64,000 nucleotides of DNA from positions 124,001 through 188,000 of the forward strand of contig SSEL01000012.1 in the NCBI GenBank assembly GCA_008012315.1. Direction: 5' to 3'. Below are positions 52,010 to 61,487 of this stretch, in pieces. The stretch is from Rhodospirillaceae bacterium (GTDB taxonomy: Bacteria > Pseudomonadota > Alphaproteobacteria > Dongiales > Dongiaceae). The position numbers were made by a program, and so were the translations under genes. How positions within the stretch are numbered: position 1 is the stretch's first letter; each line of letters begins with the position of its first letter. The notes beneath the pieces were generated by a model that did no database searches, was not told where the DNA came from, and was given only the letters and a program-made list of their open reading frames with translations.

Positions 52010-53983
52010 TCAGCCTGCGGATTGATTGACGATCAGGGTGACGGGCTGCGTCACCGGCAGCGGCGGGCGCACCCGTTCGGCCGGGAAAGAGAGATTGATC
52101 AGCGTGCCGATGCCGCGGCCGCTCTGGATCGTCAATCGGCCGCCGTGCAGCTCCATCAGCGCACGGCTGACGGGAAGGCCAAGGCCGGCTCCTTCATGGC
52201 GGCGTGACAGGCTGTTATCGACCTGGGCGAAGGGCTGCAAAGCGATGGCGATTTCCGCCTCGGCCATGCCGATACCGTTATCCTGGATGCCGATCGTGCA
52301 GCCGCCGTCAGATTCCTTCTCGATGGTGATGGCGATCTTGCCGTTATCGGGCGTGAACTTCGCCGCATTGGACAGGATCGCCAGCAGAACCTGGCGTAGC
52401 TTGCGCCGGTCGGCGAAGAGAGCCAGCGGCGCGATCTCCGGCTCGATCACCACGCTGAGCGATTTGCCCTGGATGGTTTCCTCTTCCAGCCGCAGGCACA
52501 GGCGGATCTCGGTGATTGGATCGAGCAGCGTGCTCTCCACCCGGTGCTCGCCGCTCTCCGCCTTGGTGAAGTCGATGATCGTGTTGATGACACTCAGCAG
52601 CTTTCTGCCACCGGCATTGATGTCACGGGCGAAACCGACATATTGCGCATCGCCCAGCGGCCCGAAGGGCTGCTGCACCAGCAGGTCGGAAAAGCCGATG
52701 ATGGCGTTCAGCGGCGTGCGCAATTCGTGGCTGATATTCTTCAGGAAGGCCGACTTGCTTTGATCGGCAGTTTCCGCCTTGTCCTTGGCGGCGATCAGCT
52801 CGGCAGCGATGCGGCGCCGGTCGGTGATGTCATGCAGGTTCAAGAGGATACCGTTGACATCCGGATCGGCGGTCAGGTCGGCGCCGGTCAATTCCAGCCA
52901 CTTCCGGTTGCCGCCAGCATCCGCGATGGGAATCTCGCAGTGGATATTATCGCCGCGCCGCAGACCGGCGAGCTGTTCGCGCAACTCGCTTTGATGCAGC
53001 GGGTCGACGAAGCCGAGGAAGGATTGGCCGATCAGGATGTCCGAACGATAGCCGAGGATACGTTCGGCGGCCGGCGTGTCGTAGCGGATGCAGTTCTCCG
53101 CATCCACGACCAGGATAATATCGGTGCTGTTGCTCAGCAGCGAGCGGTGCCGCCTTTCGCCGCCCTGGCGGATCAGTTCCTTTTGCTTCGCCTGATCGGC
53201 CATGCGCCGGTCGAGCATCGAGCTGCCCAATCCCAGGGCCAGGATCAGCAGGCTGGTGGAGGTGATCGCCACGGCCAGCATCGACGGATCGATGCCGCTG
53301 CCGATCTCCAGGGGTGCCCGGTCCGTGACCGTCATGGTCAGTGCCGCCATGCCGCTGTAATGCATGCCGGCGATCGCCACCGCCATGATCAGCGATGCGA
53401 CGGCACGATGCCACAAGGCATGCAGGTTGAAGCTGAGCCAGAGGGCGGCGGTAGCGGCGGCCACGGCGATCAGGATCGACAGGGAGACCAGGACCGGATC
53501 GTAGTTGATGTGGCTGGTGGTGATCATCGCCGCCATGCCGGTGTAATGCATGCCGGCGACGCCGAGGCCGGCGATCAGGCCGCCGGTGGCAAGCCTCCAG
53601 ACACTGGCGGTATTGCTGACCACGATGCGGTCGCTGATGCCGGCGGCGATGACGGCCAGGATCAAGGAACCGATGGTCAGTTGGACATCGTAAAGGATGC
53701 CGGCGGAACTGCGGAACGCCAGCATGCCGATGAAATGCATCGCCCAGATGCCGCCGCCGAGCGCAATGGCCGCCGCACAAAGCCAGGCCAGCCGCACGTT
53801 CTCCCGATAAGCGACCATGCGTTCCGCGAGCTGCACAGAGGTGAATGAGGCGCAGATCGCGATCAGGATGGAGATGGCAACCAGGGTCGGGTCGTGAAAC
53901 GTCATGACATGATGCATCGCGTCGACCGGCCCCAACCCCGTATCGCCCAAGATTACAGCGGGCCGGATCACCGAGACGGGCAT
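52010..53983 (-). CDS. MHYT-PAS-histidine kinase membrane sensor
   Basis: About 657 residues. The N-terminal seven-helix MHYT domain has its repeated motif as MHFIGM, MHYTGM and MHYSGM, proposed to bind copper or sense gases. A PAS domain follows (about residues 300-415), then HisKA with FLKNISHELRTPLNAIIGFSDLL and a HATPase domain with NAAKF and GAGLGL. No receiver domain is attached and no response regulator is adjacent. The start is uncertain; ATGs at 53983, 53917 and 53905 lack clear ribosome sites, and the frame extends to a TTG at 54031. Confidence 0.88.
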   Translation of the reverse strand: MPVSVIRPAVILGDTGLGPVDAMHHVMTFHDPTLVAISILIAICASFTSVQLAERMVAYRENVRLAWLCAAAIALGGGIWAMHFIGMLAFRSSAGILYDVQLTIGSLILAVIAAGISDRIVVSNTASVWRLATGGLIAGLGVAGMHYTGMAAMITTSHINYDPVLVSLSILIAVAAATAALWLSFNLHALWHRAVASLIMAVAIAGMHYSGMAALTMTVTDRAPLEIGSGIDPSMLAVAITSTSLLILALGLGSSMLDRRMADQAKQKELIRQGGERRHRSLLSNSTDIILVVDAENCIRYDTPAAERILGYRSDILIGQSFLGFVDPLHQSELREQLAGLRRGDNIHCEIPIADAGGNRKWLELTGADLTADPDVNGILLNLHDITDRRRIAAELIAAKDKAETADQSKSAFLKNISHELRTPLNAIIGFSDLLVQQPFGPLGDAQYVGFARDINAGGRKLLSVINTIIDFTKAESGEHRVESTLLDPITEIRLCLRLEEETIQGKSLSVVIEPEIAPLALFADRRKLRQVLLAILSNAAKFTPDNGKIAITIEKESDGGCTIGIQDNGIGMAEAEIAIALQPFAQVDNSLSRRHEGAGLGLPVSRALMELHGGRLTIQSGRGIGTLINLSFPAERVRPPLPVTQPVTLIVNQSAG

Positions 53984-54307
53984 GTTCGGTGCCGACGACA
54001 CTGTACGCCAGTATTCAGACTTAGCCGCCAAGGATTAATGAAAGATTTCAACCTGGGCGATTGCCGAACTCGTTTAATTGTTTGTAACAAGAACCTGCGC
54101 CGCGAGAATGCGTCACAGTATTTATTCTCATTTTAGAGATCTATATGCTCAGCCTTGGTCCGGAAAGCCGGCTTCATCGATGCAAAGAAGCAGCCGAAAC
54201 CGCCTGCGGCGTGACCCGGGTTCCGTGTCGCCGGATGTGGCGTAATGAGATGCCGTTTGCTTCATGGATCTTTCCGCGCAGGCGGCAATACTTCGAACAG
54301 GGCGATA
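53984..54307. other. spacer between the sensor kinase and the COG0523 gene
   Basis: 324 bases with no convincing gene, terminator or promoter. It is A+T-richer near 54060-54150. Confidence 0.4.
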
Positions 54308-55414
54308 TCATGGCCGCCGGCATCGACCGGCGACAGGTTGGGGCGCGTCGGTGGCCGGTCCCGTCTCCCGCAATGATGCCGGGGCGATGATCTTGAACGT
54401 GTCACGCAGCAGGGAGATGTCGAGGTCATAGCCGATGAAGACGATGCGGGAGCGGCGATCGCTGCCGCCGTCATGGTTCAGGAAGACCGGCGGATGGAAG
54501 ATATGCTGGACGCCATGGATGACCATCGGCCGATCGTGATCGGCGATGTGGATGATGCCTTTGACGCGCAGCAGGTTGTGACCGAGAAAGGCCATCAGGG
54601 CGCCGAGCCAGAGATCGAAGCGGGGGCCGGTGATCGGCGTTTCGATCACAAAGCAGCAGGCGCCGATATGCGCGTCATGCCGGTTGATGTCGTGGTGATG
54701 GTCATGCCCATGCCCAGTATGATGGTTGTGAAGCTGCGGATATGAATCCGCTTTCAACCAGTTCTGCACATCGAGCGTCTTGCGGCTGGGATCATAGAGG
54801 CCGAGGCCGGTCACATGCCCGGCATCGATCGCTCCATGATGGGCGAACAGGATCGGTGCGGCGGGATTGAGCCGTTGCAATCTCTGCTTCAGCCTGGTGA
54901 CGCTGGATTTGCTGGCGAGGTCGATCTTGCTGAGCAGCAGCCGGTCGGCAACGGCAGCCTGTTTTGCCGCTTCGGCATGTCGCTCCAGCGTCTTCAAGCC
55001 GGTCGCCGCGTCGATGACAGCAATGACGCCATCGAGCCGCAAGCGCGCGGTGATGACCGGATCGGTCATCAGGGTTTGTAGGATCGGCGCCGGATCGGCA
55101 AGGCCGGTGGTCTCGATGACAATACGGTCGAACGCCGCAATCTGCTTGCGGGCCAGGCGCAGGAAGAGATCGTGAATGGTGTGGATCAGGTCGCCGCGCA
55201 CGGTGCAGCATAGGCAGCCGTTATTCAGCAGGACCATGTCCTCTTGTGCCGTCTCGATCAGATCGTGGTCGAGCCCGATCTCGCCGAACTCGTTGATGAT
55301 CAGGACGGCGCGGTGGAATTGCGGCTGCTTCACCAGGTGATTGAGCAGGGTGGTCTTGCCGCTGCCGAGGAAGCCGGTCAGGAGCGAGACGGGGAGGCGG
55401 TCATTGGCTGTCAT
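54308..55414 (-). CDS. COG0523 (CobW/ZigA-like) GTPase metallochaperone
   Basis: 368 residues. The G1 loop is LLTGFLGSGKTTLLNH, the metal motif is GCLCCTVRGDL, G2/G3 are INEFGEIGLDHDLIE and IETTGLADPAP, and the C-terminal CobW_C domain is preceded by a His-rich run (HNHHTGHGHDHHHDINRHDAH). The CxCC motif and His-rich loop are typical of zinc-linked members. The start at 55414 has AGGAG at 6 bases. It follows aztC by 150 bases and is probably a zinc-starvation gene of the same regulon. Confidence 0.9.
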   Translation of the reverse strand: MTANDRLPVSLLTGFLGSGKTTLLNHLVKQPQFHRAVLIINEFGEIGLDHDLIETAQEDMVLLNNGCLCCTVRGDLIHTIHDLFLRLARKQIAAFDRIVIETTGLADPAPILQTLMTDPVITARLRLDGVIAVIDAATGLKTLERHAEAAKQAAVADRLLLSKIDLASKSSVTRLKQRLQRLNPAAPILFAHHGAIDAGHVTGLGLYDPSRKTLDVQNWLKADSYPQLHNHHTGHGHDHHHDINRHDAHIGACCFVIETPITGPRFDLWLGALMAFLGHNLLRVKGIIHIADHDRPMVIHGVQHIFHPPVFLNHDGGSDRRSRIVFIGYDLDISLLRDTFKIIAPASLRETGPATDAPQPVAGRCRRP

Positions 55415-55563
55415 CTGCATCTCCTGACATTGGTGGGCATGGCGGTGGCAGACGCGGCGGTGGACCGGGCGAAGGAACCGGTCCACCGCCGGGCGGCATC
55501 GCGGAGATCGAGGGTTGGCGATATGATCTCCGGTATGCCGCGTGGAGAAGGTGTGAGGCGGGC

Positions 55564-56481
55564 TTACTGACCGCGCATCGCCGCCACCATCAAGGTCACG
55601 TTGTGGCGGATCATCTTCGCATAGGTCGGCGCCGGGCCGTCCGCCTTGGACAGCGATTCGACATAGAGCGTGCCGCCGATCTTGGCGCCGGTTTCATCGG
55701 CGATCTGCTTGACCAGTGACTGGTTCATCGAATTCTCGACGAAGACGGCTTTGATCCGTTCCGCCTTGATCTGCTGGATCAGCTTGGCGACATCCTGCGC
55801 CGTCGCCTCGCTTTCGGTGCTGAGGCCGACCGGCGCCAGGAATTCCAGGCCATAGGCATCGGCGAAATAGCCCAGGGCGTCATGCGAGGTGATGACCTTG
55901 CGGTCCGCTTTCGGAATGCCGGCGAATTCCTGGCGTATCCATTTGTCCAGATCGGTGAGCTGCTGCAGGTATTCTTCACCGGTTTTTTGATATTGCGCCG
56001 CATCTGCCGGATCAGCCTTGCTCAACGCGGCGATGATGTTCTTCGCATAGATCTTGCCGTTGGATACGCTGTTCCAGGCATGCGGGTCGGGGATCACCTT
56101 GCCTGGCTCGCCACTGTCTTCGCCTTCCTCATCCACCATGCTGCGTTCCGGGACGCCGGTGCTGGCGGTCACGATCGGGCCTTTATAGCCGGAAGCCGTG
56201 ATCAGCCGGTCCATCCAGCCTTCCAGGCCGCGCCCGCTGACGATGACGAGATCGGCGCCAGCCAGATGCTTGGCGTCTTCCGGCGTCGGTTCGAAGGCAT
56301 GCGGATCGCCGTCGGTGCCGACCAGGGTGCTGACCTCGACGTGATTGCCGCCGATCTCCTTCGCCATGTCCTCAAGGATGGTGAAGCTGGTGACGACCTT
56401 CAGTTTGCCGGCCGCTGCAGCGGGATGGGCGAGCAGCAGGAGCCCTAAGACGACGGAGGCCGGTCCGACTGAGAAACGCAT
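55564..56481 (-). CDS. aztC: zinc ABC transporter substrate-binding protein AztC
   Basis: 305 residues with a signal peptide (RFSVGPASVVLGLLLLAHPAAAA). VVTSFTILEDMAKEIGG, TDGDPHAFEPTPEDAKHLAGADLVIV and GLEGWMDRLI fit the AztC/TroA-like group. The long His-rich loop of ZnuA is missing, as expected for AztC. Metal ligands are the histidines in DGDPHAFEP, DPHAW and TSHDALGYF and a C-terminal acid. The ATG at 56481 has AAAGGA 7 bases upstream. Fourth gene of the operon. Confidence 0.9.
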   Translation of the reverse strand: MRFSVGPASVVLGLLLLAHPAAAAGKLKVVTSFTILEDMAKEIGGNHVEVSTLVGTDGDPHAFEPTPEDAKHLAGADLVIVSGRGLEGWMDRLITASGYKGPIVTASTGVPERSMVDEEGEDSGEPGKVIPDPHAWNSVSNGKIYAKNIIAALSKADPADAAQYQKTGEEYLQQLTDLDKWIRQEFAGIPKADRKVITSHDALGYFADAYGLEFLAPVGLSTESEATAQDVAKLIQQIKAERIKAVFVENSMNQSLVKQIADETGAKIGGTLYVESLSKADGPAPTYAKMIRHNVTLMVAAMRGQ

Positions 56482-56496
56482 GAATGATCCTTTCAA

Positions 56497-57384
56497 TCAG
56501 GCTGTGAGATGCGAGCTTCGGAGATAACGGCTGCGCAGGCTGTCGGCGCGACCGAAGAGGAGGGAGAGAACATAGGCACCGCCGGCCACCAGGATGATCG
56601 CGGGGCCGGAGGCGATGCCGGCGTGATAGGAGATGAGCAGGCCGCAATAGGCCGAGGTGAAAGCGATGGCGGCGGCGGTCAGCATCAGCGACCAGACATC
56701 GCGGGCCCAGAATTTCGCCGCCGCCGCCGGCAGCATCATCAGGCCGACCGACATCAGGGTGCCGAGCGCCTGGAAGCCGGTCACCAGATTGGCGACCAGC
56801 ATGACCAGGAACACTCCGTGGCAGATGCCGCCCCAACGGCCCGCCGCGCGCATGAAGCCGGGATCGAAGCATTCCATGACCAGGGGACGGTAGATCACGG
56901 CGAAGCAGAGAAGGGTCAGGCTGGTGACCGTGGCGATCGCGACCAAAGCGGTCCTGTCGACTGCCAGGATGGTGCCGAACAGCACGTGAATGAGATCGAC
57001 ATTGCTGCCATGGGTGGAGACGATCAGGACGCCGAGGGCGAGCGACATGAGATAGAAGGCGGCGAAGCTGGCATCCTCGCGCAAGGCGGTGTAGCGCGAG
57101 ATGAGGCCGGAGAGCAGCGCCACCAGCAATCCCGCAATCAGGCCGCCGATCCCCATCGCCACCAGCGACAGGCCGGCGATGACGAAGCCGATGGCGGCAC
57201 CCGGCAGGACCGCATGGGACATGGCATCGCCCACCAGACTCATGCGCCGCAGGATGAGGAAGACGCCGACGGGACCTGAACCCAGCGACAAGGCAAGACA
57301 GGCGACCAGCGCCTGGCGCATGAAGGCGAAATCGACGAAGGGGCCGAACAGGAAATCGAGCGCCAGTGTCATCACTTGAGTCAT
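56497..57384 (-). CDS. aztB: zinc ABC transporter permease AztB
   Basis: 295 residues, a type-3 ABC permease with about eight helices. FGPFVDFAFMRQALVACLALSLG and ILRRMSLVGDAMSHAVLPGAAIGF are the AztB/ZnuB pattern. ATG 57384 overlaps the aztA stop (ATGA), so the two are coupled; frames extending further upstream are inside aztA. Imports zinc across the inner membrane with AztA and AztC. Confidence 0.93.
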   Translation of the reverse strand: MTQVMTLALDFLFGPFVDFAFMRQALVACLALSLGSGPVGVFLILRRMSLVGDAMSHAVLPGAAIGFVIAGLSLVAMGIGGLIAGLLVALLSGLISRYTALREDASFAAFYLMSLALGVLIVSTHGSNVDLIHVLFGTILAVDRTALVAIATVTSLTLLCFAVIYRPLVMECFDPGFMRAAGRWGGICHGVFLVMLVANLVTGFQALGTLMSVGLMMLPAAAAKFWARDVWSLMLTAAAIAFTSAYCGLLISYHAGIASGPAIILVAGGAYVLSLLFGRADSLRSRYLRSSHLTA

Positions 57385-58157
57385 CGGCGGCATCGCTCCG
57401 CTTCTTCGCTCCAGGCCTCGATCATGGCGCGCGCCTTGCACAGATTGTCGGGCGTCAGGATCTCCGCCGTGGGACCCCAGCCGACCGGCTCGCGCGCCAG
57501 CAGCAGCGTTTCCGGAAAGCAGGTCCGGATCTGCTCCAGGTCATGCAACACGGCGATGACGGTGCGTCCCTCGCCATGCCAGCGCAGGATCAGGCCGAGC
57601 AGGTCGTTCGTGGTCTTGGCGTCGATGGCGGCAAAGGGTTCGTCGAGGATGATCAGCTTTGCTTCCTGCAGCAGCAGGCGGGCGAACAGCATGCGCTGGA
57701 ACTGCCCGACCGAGAGGCTGCCCACCGGCCGGCTGTCGAAGCCCTGCAACCCGACGGCGTTCAAGGCCAATCGGGCCTGGCGCATCAAGGCGCCGGTGAC
57801 GCCGCCGAAGGCGCCGATCTGCCGCCAATGGCCCATCGCCACGGCATCGCCAACCGAGATGGGAAAGCCGCGATCGATTTCCGCCTGCTGCGGTAGATAG
57901 GCGATGTCGCGGCGGGAGATGGCGTTGAGGCGCACCTCGCCGTCGAGCGGCCGCAACAAGCCGGTAACGGTTTTCAGCAAGGTGGTCTTGCCGGCGCCGT
58001 TCGGTCCCGCGATCGCCGTCAGGCTGCCTGGCCGGAAACTGCCGGAAAGATGATGCACGGCCGGATGCCGGTCATAGCCGATCGTCAGGTTGTCGAAAGT
58101 GATCAGGCCGGTTGCGAGCGGTACGGTTGTCGCCGCGTAGACAGGTTCTGCCACCAT
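57381..58157 (-). CDS. aztA: zinc ABC transporter ATPase AztA
   Basis: 258 residues. Walker A is GPNGAGKTTLLKT, the signature LSVGQFQRMLFARLL, Walker B LIILDEPFAAID and the H-loop VLHDLEQI. The C-terminal WGPTAEILTPDNLCKARAM is characteristic of AztA. The start at 58157 lies behind TTGAGGC, the end of the small membrane gene, only 3 bases away. Its expression likely depends on the Zur-like site at 58311. Confidence 0.92.
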   Translation of the reverse strand: MVAEPVYAATTVPLATGLITFDNLTIGYDRHPAVHHLSGSFRPGSLTAIAGPNGAGKTTLLKTVTGLLRPLDGEVRLNAISRRDIAYLPQQAEIDRGFPISVGDAVAMGHWRQIGAFGGVTGALMRQARLALNAVGLQGFDSRPVGSLSVGQFQRMLFARLLLQEAKLIILDEPFAAIDAKTTNDLLGLILRWHGEGRTVIAVLHDLEQIRTCFPETLLLAREPVGWGPTAEILTPDNLCKARAMIEAWSEEAERCRR

Positions 58158-58160
58158 GCC

Positions 58161-58307
58161 TCAACCCCACCATCCCAAGGCCAAGCCGACCGCCATCCAG
58201 AGCCCAAGGATCAGCAAGGCCGCAGCGGCAAGCCGCTGCCGAAGACCGAGCATCAACGGGGACGCGCCGAAGAAGGACCGGCCGGGAGGGCTGGATGTAT
58301 CTTTCAT
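58161..58307 (-). CDS. 48-residue single-pass membrane peptide leading the azt operon
   Basis: The frame encodes MKDTSSPPGRSFFGASPLM, then a polar Arg/Gln stretch and one hydrophobic helix LAAAALLILGLWMAVGLALGWWG. It starts on the minus strand just after the Zur-like dyad and ends 3 bases before aztA, with the aztA ribosome site inside its last codons. No clear Shine-Dalgarno precedes its ATG. I know no such protein in zinc operons. It may be a membrane partner of AztB or a translational leader. Confidence 0.55.
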   Translation of the reverse strand: MKDTSSPPGRSFFGASPLMLGLRQRLAAAALLILGLWMAVGLALGWWG

Positions 58308-58310
58308 ATG

Positions 58311-58329
58311 TAATGTTATAACGTAACGT
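58311..58329. promoter_or_regulatory. candidate Zur operator
   Basis: TAATGTTATAACGTAACG has the perfect core GTTATAAC, with ATG on one side and CGTAA on the other; 12 of 16 dyad positions match. Zur boxes of alphaproteobacteria share the GTTATA...TATAAC core. It lies just upstream of the first gene of the azt operon. Confidence 0.65.
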
Positions 58330-58461
58330 AAACGGACTGTCGATAGGATAAAGCGAGGTCTTCCGCCCACTGCGCTTGGCAGCGCGGCCCTTCAGTTCAG
58401 CGCCGTCATCAACTTTGCCGGCAGTGGTCGCACGACTGTTTGCCGTAAACTCAATTGTCAC

Positions 58462-58570
58462 CCTTGGACTTGATCTCCGTCGGCGCAGGCCGACCTTCGT
58501 CGGCGGGGTCCACGGTTGAAGCCGGATGCGCTTGTTGCCATGGATCCTCGGGTCAAGCCTGAGGATGACA
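58462..58570. repeat. dispersed intergenic repeat, copy 2
   Basis: Starts CTTGGACTTGATCTCC and carries the core GCCATGGATCCTCGGGTCAAGCC, ending in GAGGATGAC. It matches 17671-17750 except for a 20-base local duplication (GTCGGCGCAGG/CGTCGGCGGGG). CCTCGGG-TCAAG-CCTGAGG can form a hairpin. It is in the 415-base gap between azt and phn, where I see no gene. Confidence 0.7.
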
Positions 58571-58722
58571 AACGGAGGATGGTTGGAGTCCTGCGAGACC
58601 GGCCCCATCGCTCGATCCGCGGCCCATCGTTACGACTGAAGGTCAGGGTGACAAGCGAGTTGTTGCAAAGGATGTGCGGCGAACCTCAACGGCGTCGATC
58701 GCGGTTGCCGATGCGGCTCCGG

Positions 58723-59535
58723 TCAGACGATGCGCCGGCGCAATTGCTGGGAGAGAACGTCGATTGCGCAGACGACCACGACGATGACGGCGATGACGCC
58801 GGCGGTGCGGCCGTAATCGAAACTGCGGATATACTCCCAGAGGAGATCGCCGACGCCGCCGGCGCCGACGATGCCGATCACCGTCGCCGACCGCACATTG
58901 GATTCGAAGCGATAGAGCGAGAGCGAGATCCAATGCGGCATGACCTGGGGCAGCAGGCCATGCAGGGCCCGGGCGATGAAGCCGCCGCCCGCCATGCGGA
59001 TCGCTTCCACCGGCCGGGGATCAGCGGTCTCGACCGTCTCGGAGAACAGCTTCACGCAAACGCCCGTCGTGTGCAGCCACAAGGCCAGGACGCCGGCGAA
59101 GGGGCCGAGGCCCACCGCCACGACGAAGAGCATGGCGAAGACTATCTCGTTGATCGCGCGCAGGGCATCCATGCAGCGCCGCACCGGTTGCACGACCCAC
59201 CAGGGCGCAACATTACCGGCGGCGAGGAAGGCCAGGGGCGCCGATGTCAGGACCGCCAGCGTCGTGCCCCAGAGGGCGATCTGGCAGGTGATGAGCATTT
59301 CATGAATGGTGCGGGACAGATTATGGAAATCGGGTGGGAAGAAGCCGGCGGCGAAGCTCGCCATGTTGCTGCTATATTCGATCAGCGCCACCGGATCCAT
59401 TTCGGTGCCGCGCCAGGCCCAGGCATGCAGGATAAAGACGGCAGCCCAGATCAAATAGACCGGCCAACGGCGCTTTTCCGCGACGTTCTTTTCGTGCCGA
59501 TTGATTTCCCCGATTTCCCGGGCCTGGCTCATCAT
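58723..59535 (-). CDS. phnE: phosphonate ABC transporter permease PhnE
   Basis: 270 residues, about six helices. RTIHEMLITCQIALWGTTLAVLTSAPLAFLAA is the family N-terminal membrane region and GIVGAGGVGDLLWEYIRSFDYGRTAGVI the C-terminal motif of PhnE. The start has GAGG 6 bases upstream. It is last in the phnC-phnD-phnE order and is separated from phnD by 7 bases, so it is co-transcribed. Phosphonate uptake is by family knowledge. Confidence 0.92.
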   Translation of the reverse strand: MMSQAREIGEINRHEKNVAEKRRWPVYLIWAAVFILHAWAWRGTEMDPVALIEYSSNMASFAAGFFPPDFHNLSRTIHEMLITCQIALWGTTLAVLTSAPLAFLAAGNVAPWWVVQPVRRCMDALRAINEIVFAMLFVVAVGLGPFAGVLALWLHTTGVCVKLFSETVETADPRPVEAIRMAGGGFIARALHGLLPQVMPHWISLSLYRFESNVRSATVIGIVGAGGVGDLLWEYIRSFDYGRTAGVIAVIVVVVCAIDVLSQQLRRRIV

Positions 59536-59542
59536 GGCAGCC

Positions 59543-60601
59543 TCAGCGTGTTTGGGTTTCGAGAAGCCTCAAGGTGTCGAGCTGCTTGTCGAGATCGGCC
59601 AGCCTGGTCGATTTGTCGCCGTCGCTCAGCCCGCCGTCATTCTGCACCGCCAGCTTCTTGGTAAAGAGATTGAGTTCCCGGGTCTCGTAAAGCTGGGTGT
59701 TGTCGGAATCCGTGAAGGGGCCATAGCCGTCATTCATCTTGGCCAGGATCTCGCGCGCCTTGGCGACCTCGCCCGGCGAGCCGATCCGGCCGAAGCTGAG
59801 GAAGAAGGCGTGGATCTTGTCCTTGAGATCGGGGCTCAGATCCTTGCGGTAGAGGATCGGGTCATTGGCGATGACGGGCGAGGTCCAGATCACCTTGACC
59901 TTCTTCGCCAGCGCCGGGTCATTGGCCTTCACGCGGTTCAACTCCTCGCTGTTATTGGTCGCGTAATCGACCAGCTTGTTGGCCACGGCGGCGAAATTGG
60001 CCTCATGGCTGCCGGCGCGGACGGTCTTAAAGCAGCTGCGCGGATCGACCTTGTTCTGGGCGAAGACGTAATAGCTCGGCACCAGATTGCCGGAGGTGGA
60101 ATTCGGATCGCCGATGCCGAAATTGAGGCCGGTGCCGCATTGCTTGAACATATCGCTCAGCGAATTGGCGCCGCCATTGTCGGCATTGGTGAGGATGTAG
60201 GAGAAATAGCCGTCGCTGCCGTCCTTGCGGGTGAGCTTGGCGAAGACCTCGGCATTGGCGCGGTCCACCGCTTCGATGGCGGCCTTGTTGCCCATCCAGG
60301 CGATATGCACTTTGGCGAAGCGCATCGCCTCGATGATGCCGGCGTAGTCGGTCGAGAAGAACGGCTTGACCCGCAGGCCGGTCGCCAGTTCCATTTCCTT
60401 CAGGAAGGGCTCCCATTGATCGCGCAGGTTTTCCGAGGATTCAGTGGAAATGATGCCGAAATTCAGGACATCGGGATCCTTTTCCAGCTTCTGCGCATCC
60501 TGCGCGGCGGCGGTATGAAGAGAGACGCCGAAAGAGGTGCCAAGGCTGATGCCGGTGATGGCGAGGCTCAGGATGAGCCGCTTGATCGTCAGTCCGGTCA
60601 C
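59543..60601 (-). CDS. phnD: phosphonate-binding periplasmic protein PhnD
   Basis: 352 residues with a signal peptide (IKRLILSLAITGISLGTSFG). FGIISTESSENLRDQWEPFLKEME, DYAGIIEAMRFAKVHIAWMGNKA and EANFAAVANKLVDYA are PhnD-type motifs. The GTG at 60601 has GGAG 7 bases upstream and is the start that gives a normal signal peptide. Binds phosphonates in the periplasm for PhnCE. Confidence 0.93.
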   Translation of the reverse strand: MTGLTIKRLILSLAITGISLGTSFGVSLHTAAAQDAQKLEKDPDVLNFGIISTESSENLRDQWEPFLKEMELATGLRVKPFFSTDYAGIIEAMRFAKVHIAWMGNKAAIEAVDRANAEVFAKLTRKDGSDGYFSYILTNADNGGANSLSDMFKQCGTGLNFGIGDPNSTSGNLVPSYYVFAQNKVDPRSCFKTVRAGSHEANFAAVANKLVDYATNNSEELNRVKANDPALAKKVKVIWTSPVIANDPILYRKDLSPDLKDKIHAFFLSFGRIGSPGEVAKAREILAKMNDGYGPFTDSDNTQLYETRELNLFTKKLAVQNDGGLSDGDKSTRLADLDKQLDTLRLLETQTR

Positions 60602-60659
60602 TGGTTTTCTCCATCTAGATCGCGGGGGGAACGAAGGTCGTTGCAAGATCGGGTGGGGG

Positions 60660-61487
60660 TCATACCCGGCCCATTTCGGCGTCGCTGCCATAGACATCGA
60701 CGATCTTGTGGCGCGTGAACTGGTCACGTGGTCCGTCGAAGACGATATGGCCCTGTTTCATCGCCACGACGCGCTGGCAATAGCGCAAGGCGAAATCGAT
60801 CTGATGCAGGCTGATGACCATCGTCACCCTGTCAACGGCATTGATCTCGGACAGCGTCCGCATCACCCGCTCGGCGGAAGCGGGGTCGAGCGAGGCAATC
60901 GGTTCGTCGGCCAGGATGATCGAGGCCTGCTGCGTCAATGTCCGGGCGATGGCGACACGCTGTTGCTGGCCGCCCGACAGCTGGTCGGCGCGGCGATCGG
61001 CATGTTCCAGCATGCCGACCCGCGACAGGGCATTGCGGGCGATGTCCTGGTCCTGGCGGTTGAAGCGGCAGAACCAGCCCCCGACGCAATGGGTGCGGCC
61101 GATCGCGCCCAGCAGCGTGTTGGTCAATACGCTGTAGCGGTCGATCAGGTTGTGCTGCTGGAAGACGAGGCCGATGCGGGCGCGCAGCTTGCCATGGTCG
61201 CGGGTGACCTTACCGTTCTTCTGCAGCACGTGATCGCGCACCTCGATCTCGCCGCCATCGGCATTGACCGGCGTCAGGCCGGCGATATGGCGCAGCAAGG
61301 TGGTCTTGCCCGATCCCGATGAGCCGATCAGGGCGACCATCTCGCCGGGCGCGACATCGAGGTTGATGCCGTTCAGGATCGGCTTGTTGCTGCCGAAGGT
61401 CTTGCTGATGCTGCGAATGGAGATATCGGGATGCATCAGGGCGCTCTGCATGGCGCCCGGTTGCAGGACGGTTGCACCCATGGTCAT
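60660..61487 (-). CDS. phnC: phosphonate ABC transporter ATPase PhnC
   Basis: 275 residues. Walker A is GSSGSGKTTLLRH, the signature LSGGQQQRVAIARTL, Walker B ADEPIASLDP and the PhnC-like ISLHQIDFALRYC. An ATG at 61487 overlaps the stop of the upstream dehydrogenase (ATGA), with AGGAGG only 3 bases away; the ATG at 61481 has 9-base spacing and is an equal candidate. Powers uptake by PhnDE. Confidence 0.92.
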   Translation of the reverse strand: MTMGATVLQPGAMQSALMHPDISIRSISKTFGSNKPILNGINLDVAPGEMVALIGSSGSGKTTLLRHIAGLTPVNADGGEIEVRDHVLQKNGKVTRDHGKLRARIGLVFQQHNLIDRYSVLTNTLLGAIGRTHCVGGWFCRFNRQDQDIARNALSRVGMLEHADRRADQLSGGQQQRVAIARTLTQQASIILADEPIASLDPASAERVMRTLSEINAVDRVTMVISLHQIDFALRYCQRVVAMKQGHIVFDGPRDQFTRHKIVDVYGSDAEMGRV

